In this document: piece by piece, positions 1-7,307 of the stretch
Position numbering within the stretch: position 1 is the stretch's first letter
How the letters are laid out: each line of letters starts with the position of its first letter
NCBI GenBank assembly: GCA_900770015.1
Contig: CAAGIU010000467.1
Span: 1-8,812 of the forward strand
DNA length: 8,812 nt
Origin: an uncultured Oscillospiraceae bacterium
Lineage (GTDB): Bacteria > Bacillota_A > Clostridia > Oscillospirales > Oscillospiraceae
Reading direction: 5' to 3'
Notes under the pieces: model-generated
Database searches by the model: none
Seen by the model: only the letters and a program-made list of their open reading frames with translations
What the model was told of the DNA's origin: nothing
Position numbers and translations under genes: made by a program

Positions 1-878
1 AGGGCATGGAGGGTTTTGGGGTATTTCTTCGAAAAATCGTCTAACATTTTACCATAAGAGGCACACAATGTCAATTGCAGGGGACCGTCCAAGGCTTTCG
101 TGATATCATGGAGAATGCCCGCTCTGGCGGCATCGGTTTCATCGGCACCCCAGCGTTTTGCCAGAGCCACGGAGGTATCCCGGCAGCCCAGGACATGGCG
201 GACCCGGTTGGGATTCAGCAGCCTCACGACGATGGGTTCCAGCCGCTCCATGGGAAGATTTCTCCAATCGGCACCGGTATCATACAGGTGGTTTTCCCGG
301 ATATAGTCATAGACGCCCTCAGGAAGGAATGCCTCTCCGCTGCCGAAGGCCAGCAGGCGGCGCAGCTGGGTGGAGGAAATATCCACGATGGGATTGTGCA
401 CCACCGACACCCGGACGCCCCTGGCTTCCAAAGCCGATACGCCCCGGCGGATGAATTCCTCCTCATGCTTGTCGCCCCGGGAGATGGCGGCCAGTCCCGC
501 TTCCTTCAGGATGTCCTCCGCGTTCTTCCATTCCGGGAAGCCCCGGAACATATCCGAGCCCAGCAGCAGCGTCAGCTCCGCATTGGGGTACTGCCGCCGA
601 AGGGCCTGAATGGTATCCCAGGTGTAGCTCTTTCCCTCCCGGAACAGCTCCAGGTCGGAGGCCTCCAGAAGGTCACTGCCGGATGCGGCGATTTTCAGCA
701 TTTCCAAACGCTGCTCCGGCGTGGGATCAAAGGGTGATACTTCTTTATGAGGAACCTCTCTGGCGGGAATCAGCAGCACCTTGGTAAGACCCAGCGCCCT
801 GGCGGTATTCACCGCTGCACGAATGTGACCGATATGCGGCGGATTGAAGCTTCCGCCGAGAATGCCGATACGTTCCAT
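1..878 (-). CDS. nadD: NadD-YqeK fusion: nicotinate-nucleotide adenylyltransferase plus HD-domain Ap4A hydrolase (C-terminus cut by window edge)
   Basis: The N-terminal part should make nicotinate adenine dinucleotide from nicotinate mononucleotide and ATP, a late step of NAD synthesis in the cytoplasm. Translating the minus strand from the ATG at 876-878 gives 292 residues with no stop before the left edge. Residues 1-207 carry the NadD marks: GGSFNPPHIGH at 8-18 (nucleotidyltransferase HxGH), GSDM with a downstream Trp at 107-117, and ISSTQLR at 167-173. From about residue 210 the chain continues into a YqeK-type HD domain, with RVRHVLG (His228) and AGILHDITK (His257-Asp258). Family members of this HD type are symmetrical diadenosine tetraphosphate hydrolases. 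A lone NadD is about 190-215 aa, so this is a fusion; the full protein would be roughly 400 aa (inferred). The start is set by AGGGGAG at 886-892, 7 bases upstream. The gene lies 30 bases after yhbY; yqeI-nadD-yqeK are separate neighbours in B. subtilis. Confidence 0.93.
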   Translation of the reverse strand, partial: MERIGILGGSFNPPHIGHIRAAVNTARALGLTKVLLIPAREVPHKEVSPFDPTPEQRLEMLKIAASGSDLLEASDLELFREGKSYTWDTIQALRRQYPNAELTLLLGSDMFRGFPEWKNAEDILKEAGLAAISRGDKHEEEFIRRGVSALEARGVRVSVVHNPIVDISSTQLRRLLAFGSGEAFLPEGVYDYIRENHLYDTGADWRNLPMERLEPIVVRLLNPNRVRHVLGCRDTSVALAKRWGADETDAARAGILHDITKALDGPLQLTLCASYGKMLDDFSKKYPKTLHA

Positions 879-908
879 ATATTCTCTCCCCTATTTCAGA
901 AAACAGAA

Positions 909-1379
909 TCAGTCCTTGCTGCGCAGCTGCTTTTCCCGGTCGCGCTCGATGGCCTTTTCGATGGCCTGCTTGCGGAAATACTCGTTTCGCTGCTCCCTGA
1001 CCTTCTTTTCGGCCTGGCGGCGGGCATGGATGCCCTTGCGGACGGGATCGGATTTGCTCACAGGAACCGCCTTCCGCTTTGCCCTGCCGGTCTGGTTGCG
1101 TTCCTCCTGGCACTTTTCACTGAAGCGGTAGATGACGAATTTGGAGCCGACGCAGGCAATGCCCTCGGCGCCGGTGGCCTCACAGATGGCGTCGCTGACC
1201 TCCCGGGGAGACAGCAGCGCACCCTCCAGCACCTTTCCCTTGACCAGCTCCCTGGCGGTGAGCAGGTTCTCGGCCTCGGCAATCACCGCCTCGGTAACAC
1301 CGCTTTTACCCACCATCAGGGTGGTGTCCAGATCATTGGATTTTGCACGCAGCTCCGCGCGTTCCTTACTTGTCAGCAT
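909..1379 (-). CDS. yhbY: YhbY/CRM-domain RNA-binding protein with long basic C-terminal tail
   Basis: Small RNA-binding protein of the YhbY (YqeI) family, linked in other bacteria to maturation of the large ribosomal subunit. Residues 1-88 form the CRM domain: an N-terminal helix MLTSKERAELRAKSNDL, the GKSG loop at 24-27 (GxxG type), and the closing strand VGSKFVIYR at 78-86. The usual protein ends at about 95-105 residues. This one has 156, with a tail from about residue 90 to 156 very rich in Lys, Arg and Glu and with no obvious fold of its own. The ATG lies inside the end of rdgB (14-base overlap). It has a perfect AAGGAGG at 1386-1392, six bases upstream, so coupled translation is likely. 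The family call is firm from the domain and the rdgB/nadD neighbourhood; the function of the tail is unknown. Confidence 0.9.
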   Translation of the reverse strand: MLTSKERAELRAKSNDLDTTLMVGKSGVTEAVIAEAENLLTARELVKGKVLEGALLSPREVSDAICEATGAEGIACVGSKFVIYRFSEKCQEERNQTGRAKRKAVPVSKSDPVRKGIHARRQAEKKVREQRNEYFRKQAIEKAIERDREKQLRSKD

Positions 1380-1971
1380 AGCCTGCCTCCTTCAGTTTGT
1401 TGTAAAACACCTTCAGTGCGTTGGCACGGTGGGAAACCTTGTTTTTTTCCTCTGCGGGCATTTCTGCGGTGGTCATGCCCATGGGGGGATAATAGAAAAT
1501 GGGATCGTAGCCGAAGCCGTTCTCTCCCGCAGGCGCCCGGAGAAGCTCACCATGAATTTCTCCTCTGGCCTGGATGGTCTGCCCTTCGGGGGTGACCATG
1601 GTGATGACGCAGACGAACTGTGCCTGCCGCTGTCCGTCGGGGACATGCTCCGTATTCTTCAGCAGAAGCTGCAGCCTTCCCCAGTCGTCCAGGCTGGGGT
1701 CAAAGCCATAGCGGGCGGAATAAATCCCCGGCTCTCCGTTCAGTGCGTCCACGGCAATGCCGGAGTCGTCCGCCAGGGCGGGAAGTCCCGTGGCCTTCAT
1801 GACGGCCTCAGCCTTGAGGAAGGAATTTTCCTCGAAGGTCGTTCCGGTTTCCTCCACATCGATGTCCACGCCCAACTCGGACTGAAGAACCAGCTCCATA
1901 TCAAATTTCTCGGTAATCTGGCTGATTTCCTCCAGCTTGTGTCTGTTTTTGCTGGCCAAAACTACTTTCAT
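1366..1971 (-). CDS. rdgB: XTP/dITP diphosphatase (RdgB/HAM1 family)
   Basis: Non-canonical purine NTP pyrophosphatase that hydrolyses dITP, XTP and ITP to monophosphates and pyrophosphate, keeping deaminated purines out of DNA and RNA. It has 201 residues, normal for the family. Visible motifs are SKNRHK at 7-12 (the S/TxNxxK substrate-binding start), EENSFLKA at 47-54, LADDSG at 66-71 with the catalytic/metal Asp pair 68-69, GIYSARYG at 82-89, FGYDPIF at 153-159 and SHRANAL at 180-186. The ATG at 1969-1971 is preceded by GAGGAG at 1978-1983, which overlaps the TGA stop of ftsY, so the two genes are only 10 bases apart. Its 3' end overlaps yhbY by 14 bases. All key residues are present and nothing is truncated. 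Confidence 0.96.
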   Translation of the reverse strand: MKVVLASKNRHKLEEISQITEKFDMELVLQSELGVDIDVEETGTTFEENSFLKAEAVMKATGLPALADDSGIAVDALNGEPGIYSARYGFDPSLDDWGRLQLLLKNTEHVPDGQRQAQFVCVITMVTPEGQTIQARGEIHGELLRAPAGENGFGYDPIFYYPPMGMTTAEMPAEEKNKVSHRANALKVFYNKLKEAGYADK

Positions 1972-1981
1972 TCCTTACTCC

Positions 1982-2887
1982 TCAAAACAGCGCCCGGACA
2001 AATTCCTCAGGATTGAAGGGCATCAGGTCGTCCACCTTTTCGCCCACGCCGATGAACTTCACGGGAATCTGCAGCACATCCGCCACAGCGATGACAATGC
2101 CGCCCTTGGCGGTGCCATCCAGCTTGGTCAGGGCGATGGCGGTGACACCGGCAATTTCCTTGAACTGCTTTGCCTGGATCAGACCGTTCTGGCCGGTGGT
2201 GCCGTCCAGAACCAGCAAAACCTCCTTGCTGGCATTCGGCAGCTCCCGATCCACCACCCGGCTGATTTTGTTCAGCTCATTCATCAGGTTGACCTTGTTG
2301 TGCAGCCGTCCGGCGGTATCGATGATGATCACATCCACATCTCTGGCCTTGGCGGACTTGATGCCGTCAAACACCACAGCGGCGGGGTCGGCGCCCTCGT
2401 TCTGGCGGACGATGGCTGCGCCGGTGCGCTCGGCCCAGATTTCCAGCTGGTCGGCAGCGGCGGCGCGGAAGGTATCCGCTGCCACCAGCAGCACCTTCTT
2501 GCCCGCATCCATCTGCTGCTTGGCGATCTTGCCGATGGTGGTGGTCTTGCCCACGCCGTTGACGCCGATGACCAGAATGACGCTGGGGTGGGTCTTCAGA
2601 TTCAGCTCCAGATCACCCACCTTCAGCATATCGGTGAGAATGTTCTGGAGCTCGGCACGGGCATCCCGGGAGCGGCAGATGTGCTTGGCCTTGATGACCT
2701 TTCGCAGCTCTTCCGTTGCCTTGGAGGCAGTCTCCACCCCCAGGTCAGCCAGGATCAGGCTCTCCTCCAGCTCGTCGAAGAAGTCGTCGTCAATCTCGTA
2801 GACATCGGTGAAAATCTCATTGAAGGTACCGCTGATGGCATCTCTGGTTTTGGCCAGGCCCTGTTTGATTTTGTCAAAAAAACCCAT
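1982..2887 (-). CDS. ftsY: Signal recognition particle receptor FtsY
   Basis: SRP receptor GTPase. With Ffh it brings ribosomes making membrane and some secreted proteins to the Sec translocon, acting at the inner face of the membrane. I chose the ATG at 2885-2887 (301 aa; MGFFDKIKQGL). It has AAAGGA at 2896-2901 with an 8-base spacer, whereas the longer frame begins at a TTG (2921-2923) inside the end of smc. The N domain spans about residues 1-95, with an amphipathic start. The G domain follows: GVNGVGKTT at 108-116 (G1), DTFRAAAADQ near 138-147 (G2 region), DTAGR at 190-194 (G3), TKLDGTAKGG at 254-263 (G4 and following), and the C-terminal GVGEKVDDLMPFNP. The long acidic A domain of E. coli FtsY is absent, as is usual in Gram-positive bacteria. 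It starts 25 bases after smc; smc-ftsY is a common Firmicutes pair. Confidence 0.97.
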   Translation of the reverse strand: MGFFDKIKQGLAKTRDAISGTFNEIFTDVYEIDDDFFDELEESLILADLGVETASKATEELRKVIKAKHICRSRDARAELQNILTDMLKVGDLELNLKTHPSVILVIGVNGVGKTTTIGKIAKQQMDAGKKVLLVAADTFRAAAADQLEIWAERTGAAIVRQNEGADPAAVVFDGIKSAKARDVDVIIIDTAGRLHNKVNLMNELNKISRVVDRELPNASKEVLLVLDGTTGQNGLIQAKQFKEIAGVTAIALTKLDGTAKGGIVIAVADVLQIPVKFIGVGEKVDDLMPFNPEEFVRALF

Positions 2888-2895
2888 TTGTTGAT

Positions 2896-2901
2896 TCCTT
2901 T
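2896..2901 (-). promoter_or_regulatory. Ribosome binding site that fixes the ftsY start
   Basis: AAAGGA on the minus strand, 8 bases before the ATG of ftsY. It selects the 301-aa form over a 313-aa TTG-started form whose first codons overlap the end of smc. Confidence 0.75.
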
Positions 2902-2912
2902 CTAACGATAGT

Positions 2913-5900
2913 TTATTCCGCAATTCCCAGCATTTCGGTCATCTGGTTCAGATCCAGCCGGAGCAGCTTGGAAACGCCCTGCTCCTGCATGGTGACGCCG
3001 TAGAGCACGTTGGAAGCCTCCATGGTGCCCCGGCGGTGGGTGATGACGATGAACTGGGTCTTCTGGCTCAGGTTGTGCAGGTAGCTGGCGAACCGCTCCA
3101 CGTTCCGGTCGTCCAGAGCCGCGTCGATCTCATCCAGCAGGCAGAAGGGCGTTGGCCGCACCTTCAGAATGGCGAAGTACAGCGCCGTGGCCACGAAGGC
3201 CTTCTCGCCGCCGGAGAGCAGGGTGATGGTCTTGACCTGCTTTCCGGGGGGCTGAACCCGGATTTCGATGCCGCAGGTCAGGGGATTCTCCGGATCCTCC
3301 AGGATCAGCTGACCCTTGCCGCCGCCGAACATCTCCTCGAAAACCTGACCGAAATAGTGGTCGATCTTCCCGAATTCCGTGACGAATATCGAGGTCATTT
3401 CCCGGGTTATGTCCCGGATGATGCTCTCCAGCTCCCGCTTGGAGGTCAGCACATCATCCCGCTGGGCGGCAAGATAGGTATAGCGCTCGTTGACCCGGGC
3501 ATACTCCTCGATGGCGCCCAGGTTGGGCGTGCCAAGGGCGGCAATCTTCCGCTTCAGCTCTCCGATCCTCCGGTTTCCGGCGGCAACGGATTCGATCTCG
3601 CCCCGATGCTCCTTTGCGGTGCTGGGGGTCAGGCCATAGGAATCCCACAGCCTGTCGATGATCTGCCGCTCCTCCATGGAGGAGGTGACCTTTTTCTGTT
3701 CCAGCAGGGCGCAGGCGCGCTCCATATTCAGAATATCCTTGCTCTTTTCCTGTGCCTCCCGCTCGCAGAGGGTCTTGGACGCCTCCGTGCCTGCCCGGTC
3801 GGAAATCGCCTGCTCCAGTGCCACGTTCATTTGAGCTGCCTCGGCGTCGTTCTCCTGCTGGCGCTTTCGCAGTGCGTCGATCTCCCCTTCCAGGCGGGCG
3901 GTATCCTCCCGGATGGCATCCGCCAGGGCGAGCTTCTTGGCGGTGTCGCCCTCCATGGCCTGGCGCAGATTCCGGAGGTCTTCGATGTGGGTCATGGCGG
4001 TGCTGCGTTCGGCATCCAGGGCGGCGGCCTCGGTTTTCAGCCGGGTGATCCGCTCGTTGACGGCGGCGGTGGCATCCACGGCTTCCGTCTGGCTGCCCTC
4101 CAATTCGGACAGCTCCCGGCTGATCTGCGCCAGCTGCTGGGTGTACACCTGGATTTTTGCCTGCTGGGAAGCATAGCGCTCCCGGTCCGTCTGGCTGCGC
4201 TGCTGCAGAGCGTCCCGCTCCGTGCGGGCGGCGTTCTCCGCCTCGGCGATGGCATCGGCCATGATCTGGTACTGCTTTTCCTGACCCTGCAGCCGAAGCA
4301 CCTGATTCTCCGCTTCCCGGAGCTGATCCCGGGCTGTGGACAGCTGGAACGCCACCTGATCGTAAAGCCGCTTTGCTTCCGTCTGCTCCGCCTCGGCGGT
4401 GAGCTTGTCCTGCTGCAGCCGGGCTTCCTGCCGGGTCAGCTTTTCCAGCTCGTTGGCCCGGGAGAGGATGCCCGCATCCTTATTGAAGCTGCCGCCGGTC
4501 ATGGAGCCTCCGGCATTCATGACCTGACCGTCCAGGGTGACGATCTTAAAGCGGCTGCGATATTTCTGGGACATGGCTATGGCCGCGTCCATATCCTGCA
4601 CAATAACGGTTCTGCCCAGCAGATTGTCCACGATCTGCTGATATCTGGATTCGCAGGAGACAAGCCCGGACGCGATTCCCACGAAGCCCCGGCAGCTTTC
4701 CAGGCCGTTTTCCTGGAGGATTCTGCCCTGAATGCCCGAAATCGGCAGGAAAGTGGCCCGTCCGCCGCCGGTGCGCTTCAGAAACGCGATGGCTGCCTTG
4801 CCGTCGGCTTCGCTGTCCACCACGATCTGCTGCATGGCGGCGCCCAGGGCGATCTCCACCGCCACGGTATAGTCATCCTCCGTGCGGATCAGCCGGGACA
4901 CAGGGCCGTGGATATTGCGCAGTCTGCCTCGCTCCGCCTCCTGCATGACCATACGGACAGATTTCTGATAGTTTTCAAAGTCCCGCTCCATGGCCCGGAA
5001 CACCCGGGCTTTGGCGGTGACGGAATCCAGCTGGCTTGTCAGCTCCCGCAGACGCTGCCCTGCCTCCTCCATCCGTTTAGCGCGGGAGGACTGGCGCAAT
5101 GTATAGCCGTTGATGGTATTATTGGCTGCGGTGACATCGTCCTGGGCTGTGCGCAGAGCCTTCCGGCACTCCTCCAGCTGGGTCTGGGCGCCATGGCGGC
5201 GGGCTGCGCCGGAGGCCAGATCGCTGTCCAGCTGCTCCATGCGCCGGGCGCTCTGGGAAAGGCTCTCCTCCAGTCCCCGGACATCCGCCTGACGGCCCGC
5301 GATATCAGCGGTCAGGGCAGACTCCTGCCCCCGAAGCTCCAGGAACCGTTTGGTCATGCCCTGGGCATTGGCAGTCATGGCAGTCAGCTCCAGCTGCAGC
5401 TGCTCCAGGTCGGCTTCCTTCCGGGCAATCTGGGCGTCGGCTTCGCGGATTCTCGCCTCGGTCTGCTCAATCTGGGCAACCACACCGCTGGAGCGGTCCT
5501 CCTGACCCTGCAGCTCCTCCTCGATGCGGGAGATGTTGGCATTGTTGTTTTCCACATTGCCCTGCAGGACGGCCATCTGTCCTTCCAGCTGCTGGTGGGT
5601 GCTCTGGAGCATGTTCACCTTGACCCGGACGGTTTCCAGCTCCCCGTCCTTCTCCCGGAGGGTCCCGGTCAGGGCCTCCGCTTTGGCATAGAGGGCATCC
5701 AGATCATCATGGGCCTGCTGCAGCACAAAGGAGGCAGAGGCATAGTCCTCTTCCGCTTTCTTGGCGGCGGCGGACAGCTTGTCCAGGGAGTCCAGCCAGA
5801 CGGCAATCTCCACGCCCTGAAGCTCGTCCTTCAGCTCCAGGTATTTTCTGGCCTTTTCGGACTGCACCTTCAGCGGCTCCAGCTGCAGCTCCAGCTCGGA

Positions 5901-6485
5901 AACCTTGTCGCCGATGCGCAACAGGTTATCCTCGGTCTGGGCCAGCTTTCGTTCGGTGTCCTCCTTGCGGTGGCGGTACTTGCTGATGCCGGCGGCTTCC
6001 TCAAAAATCTCCCGGCGGTCGCCGCTTTTCAGGGAGAGGATTTCATCGATCCTGCCCTGCCCGATGTTGGAATAGCCCTCCCGGCCAAGGCCCGTATCCA
6101 TGAACAGCTCATGGATGTCCTTGAGACGCGCAGACTGCTTATTGATGTAATATTCGCCGTCGCCGCTGCGGTAATAGCGGCGGGTGACCATCACCTCGTC
6201 GGCGTCGTAGCTCAGGGCCCGATCCGTGTTGTCCAGGGTCAGAGTCGCCTCCGCGAATCCCACCGCCGCGCGCTTCTGGGTGCCGCCGAAGATGACATCC
6301 TCCATCTTGGCGCCCCGGAGGGTTTTGGAACTCTGCTCGCCCATGACCCAAAGGATCGCATCGGAGATATTCGATTTTCCGGAGCCGTTGGGACCGACGA
6401 TGGCGGTGATATCATCGCCAAACCGGATCAGCGTCTTATCCGGAAAGGACTTAAAGCCCTGCACTTCCAAAGATTTCAGATACAC
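2913..6485 (-). CDS. smc: Chromosome segregation protein SMC
   Basis: SMC ATPase, the core of the bacterial condensin (SMC-ScpA-ScpB) that organises and separates sister chromosomes. It has 1190 residues, matching the roughly 1190 typical of the family. Visible in order are the Walker A GPNGSGKS at 31-38, the RGAKMEDVIF segment near 57-66, a Q-loop-like IGQGRIDEIL near 140-150, and coiled coil from about 165 to 510. The hinge spans about 515-670, opening with NIHGPVSRLI and ending in the Gly-rich GGSMTGGS. A second coiled coil covers about 675-1020. The ABC signature LLSGGEKAF is near 1088-1096, followed by Walker B and D-loop FCLLDEIDAALDD near 1113-1125. Translation begins at a GTG (6483-6485), with AAGAGG at 6493-6498 seven bases upstream. 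The gene has its own promoter and leads the leftward cluster. The rnc gene often found just upstream in Firmicutes is not here; an HD-domain gene stands there instead. Confidence 0.98.
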   Translation of the reverse strand: MYLKSLEVQGFKSFPDKTLIRFGDDITAIVGPNGSGKSNISDAILWVMGEQSSKTLRGAKMEDVIFGGTQKRAAVGFAEATLTLDNTDRALSYDADEVMVTRRYYRSGDGEYYINKQSARLKDIHELFMDTGLGREGYSNIGQGRIDEILSLKSGDRREIFEEAAGISKYRHRKEDTERKLAQTEDNLLRIGDKVSELELQLEPLKVQSEKARKYLELKDELQGVEIAVWLDSLDKLSAAAKKAEEDYASASFVLQQAHDDLDALYAKAEALTGTLREKDGELETVRVKVNMLQSTHQQLEGQMAVLQGNVENNNANISRIEEELQGQEDRSSGVVAQIEQTEARIREADAQIARKEADLEQLQLELTAMTANAQGMTKRFLELRGQESALTADIAGRQADVRGLEESLSQSARRMEQLDSDLASGAARRHGAQTQLEECRKALRTAQDDVTAANNTINGYTLRQSSRAKRMEEAGQRLRELTSQLDSVTAKARVFRAMERDFENYQKSVRMVMQEAERGRLRNIHGPVSRLIRTEDDYTVAVEIALGAAMQQIVVDSEADGKAAIAFLKRTGGGRATFLPISGIQGRILQENGLESCRGFVGIASGLVSCESRYQQIVDNLLGRTVIVQDMDAAIAMSQKYRSRFKIVTLDGQVMNAGGSMTGGSFNKDAGILSRANELEKLTRQEARLQQDKLTAEAEQTEAKRLYDQVAFQLSTARDQLREAENQVLRLQGQEKQYQIMADAIAEAENAARTERDALQQRSQTDRERYASQQAKIQVYTQQLAQISRELSELEGSQTEAVDATAAVNERITRLKTEAAALDAERSTAMTHIEDLRNLRQAMEGDTAKKLALADAIREDTARLEGEIDALRKRQQENDAEAAQMNVALEQAISDRAGTEASKTLCEREAQEKSKDILNMERACALLEQKKVTSSMEERQIIDRLWDSYGLTPSTAKEHRGEIESVAAGNRRIGELKRKIAALGTPNLGAIEEYARVNERYTYLAAQRDDVLTSKRELESIIRDITREMTSIFVTEFGKIDHYFGQVFEEMFGGGKGQLILEDPENPLTCGIEIRVQPPGKQVKTITLLSGGEKAFVATALYFAILKVRPTPFCLLDEIDAALDDRNVERFASYLHNLSQKTQFIVITHRRGTMEASNVLYGVTMQEQGVSKLLRLDLNQMTEMLGIAE

Positions 6486-6526
6486 AGCAAAACCTCTTGC
6501 GTAAAAAAGATAAATATAATCAGTTT

Positions 6527-6555
6527 ATTATACCCACCATCGTCCAAAATTGCAA
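6527..6555 (-). promoter_or_regulatory. Sigma-A-type promoter of the smc-ftsY-rdgB-yhbY-nadD cluster
   Basis: On the minus strand there is a TTGCAA -35 box (6550-6555), a 17-base spacer, and a perfect TATAAT -10 box (6527-6532). Transcription would begin about 6520, giving a leader of roughly 35 bases before the smc GTG. It lies in the AT-rich gap between the HD-domain gene and smc. No clear terminator separates the two genes, so read-through from upstream may add to it. Box matches and spacing are seen directly; activity is inferred. Confidence 0.68.
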
Positions 6556-6619
6556 GGTTTTCTTTCGATAATTGGCGTTCTGTGTTTGTTTTTCCTGATT
6601 GCCGCAGGGGGGCGGTGCG

Positions 6620-7186
6620 TCAAACGCGGCTTTCTTCGATTTTGCGGATGGTGTCCTGTTTCACCTGCTCCCGAAGCTTTGTCAGGTAGGGGGAAAACTG
6701 AACTCTGTCCACGGCGTAGGTCAGCTGCAGATCATATTCGTTTGGCTCCCAAGTGGAAATATCGGATTCGTTATGCTGAATCAGAGCCTCCAGACCGTCC
6801 AGCGCCTTATAGACCTTCGCCTCCGGGGTGGCAAGCCCGTTCATTTCCGTGTAGAGGGTCTTCATTTCCGTGCGGACAGGCTCCGGCAGAGAATCCACCC
6901 AAGCGTCCAGCAGCGCATCCTCCTTCGCGCTGTCGGCATTGGTTTTCAGAAACACCGGGATATCTCCGGTGAAGCATTCGCCCAGATCGTGGATCAGGCA
7001 CATCTGCATGACCTTAGTCATATCCAGCTCCGGGAATTCGTCCTTCAGCCAGAAGGCCATCAGCGCCAGCCGCCAGCTGTGCTCCGCCACGCTTTCGTGC
7101 CTTCCCCCGGAGGTATCGCAATGGCGGGTGGTATCCTTCAGCCGCTCCGCGGTGTGCAGCATTTCCAGAAGTTTTATGGGTTCCAT
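6620..7186 (-). CDS. HD-domain phosphohydrolase, YfbR/HDDC2-like (probable 5'-deoxynucleotidase)
   Basis: Metal-dependent HD-superfamily hydrolase. The closest resemblance I recognise is to the YfbR/HDDC2 group, which removes phosphate from deoxynucleoside monophosphates; the substrate here is inferred. Counting from the chosen start (188 aa), the HD residues are visible: ESVAEHSWR with His36, CLIHDLGE with His66-Asp67, the adjacent GDIP at 74-77, and KALDGLEALIQH with Asp130. Together these are the usual H...HD...D metal ligands. Three ATGs lie close together (7195, 7192, 7186). I prefer 7186 because AAAGGA at 7195-7200 then sits 8 bases upstream, as at ftsY, and would touch or overlap the other two. 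The protein is soluble, with no signal peptide or membrane segment. It has its own promoter, divergent from the SDR gene, and ends 134 bases before smc. Confidence 0.86.
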   Translation of the reverse strand: MEPIKLLEMLHTAERLKDTTRHCDTSGGRHESVAEHSWRLALMAFWLKDEFPELDMTKVMQMCLIHDLGECFTGDIPVFLKTNADSAKEDALLDAWVDSLPEPVRTEMKTLYTEMNGLATPEAKVYKALDGLEALIQHNESDISTWEPNEYDLQLTYAVDRVQFSPYLTKLREQVKQDTIRKIEESRV

Positions 7187-7214
7187 GAACATCATCCTTT
7201 CAGCTTTTTTGGAT

Positions 7215-7223
7215 ATTATAGCA
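7215..7223 (-). promoter_or_regulatory. Extended -10 promoter for the HD-domain gene
   Basis: On the minus strand the sequence reads TGC-TATAAT: a perfect -10 box with the TGn extension, 28 bases before the preferred start codon. At 16-18 bases upstream there is only a poor -35 match (TACAAC region, about 7238-7245), as often seen with extended -10 promoters. A TTGACT lies only 7 bases away and is too close to serve as the -35. Confidence 0.55.
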
Positions 7224-7242
7224 CAACAGTCAATGGTGTTGT
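7223..7242. promoter_or_regulatory. Candidate operator: dyad between divergent promoters
   Basis: A perfect inverted repeat, ACAACA-N8-TGTTGT, fills the space between the leftward extended -10 element (7215-7223) and the rightward -35 box (7245-7250). It covers the leftward -35 region. Its size and place fit a dimeric repressor or activator site serving both genes. A 6-bp arm can arise by chance, and no regulator gene is in the window, so this is a candidate only. Confidence 0.33.
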
Positions 7243-7244
7243 AT

Positions 7245-7273
7245 TTGACGTACTTCGCTGGGTATGATACAAT
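7245..7273 (+). promoter_or_regulatory. Sigma-A-type promoter for the SDR/epimerase gene
   Basis: TTGACG (7245-7250), a 17-base spacer, and TACAAT (7268-7273). Both boxes are five-of-six matches to consensus with ideal spacing. Transcription would start near 7280, giving a leader of about 28 bases before the ATG at 7308. Confidence 0.65.
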
Positions 7274-7307
7274 AAAAACCTACAATTTTCATTGGGGAGT
7301 GACAGCT

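Noticed and set aside
747..2905. Long plus-strand open frames opposite nadD, yhbY, rdgB and ftsY
   Set aside because: Same codon-aligned antisense artefact; the minus-strand genes have complete family motifs and ribosome binding sites.
2888..2923. Twelve-residue N-terminal extension of FtsY
   Set aside because: It needs a TTG start inside smc, while the ATG at 2887 has AAAGGA at ideal spacing and the conserved FtsY start.
3036..6689. A 1217-codon plus-strand open frame opposite smc
   Set aside because: It is exactly codon-aligned with smc and exists because smc lacks TTA, CTA and TCA codons. Its product is low-complexity (Gly, Leu, Gln, His rich) with no recognisable domain, while smc on the other strand has every SMC motif.
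6870..7307. Upstream extension of the SDR gene to a 487-aa product
   Set aside because: The added part overlaps the HD-domain gene antisense and crosses the promoter region. The ATG at 7308 has a good ribosome binding site and begins directly at the Rossmann motif.
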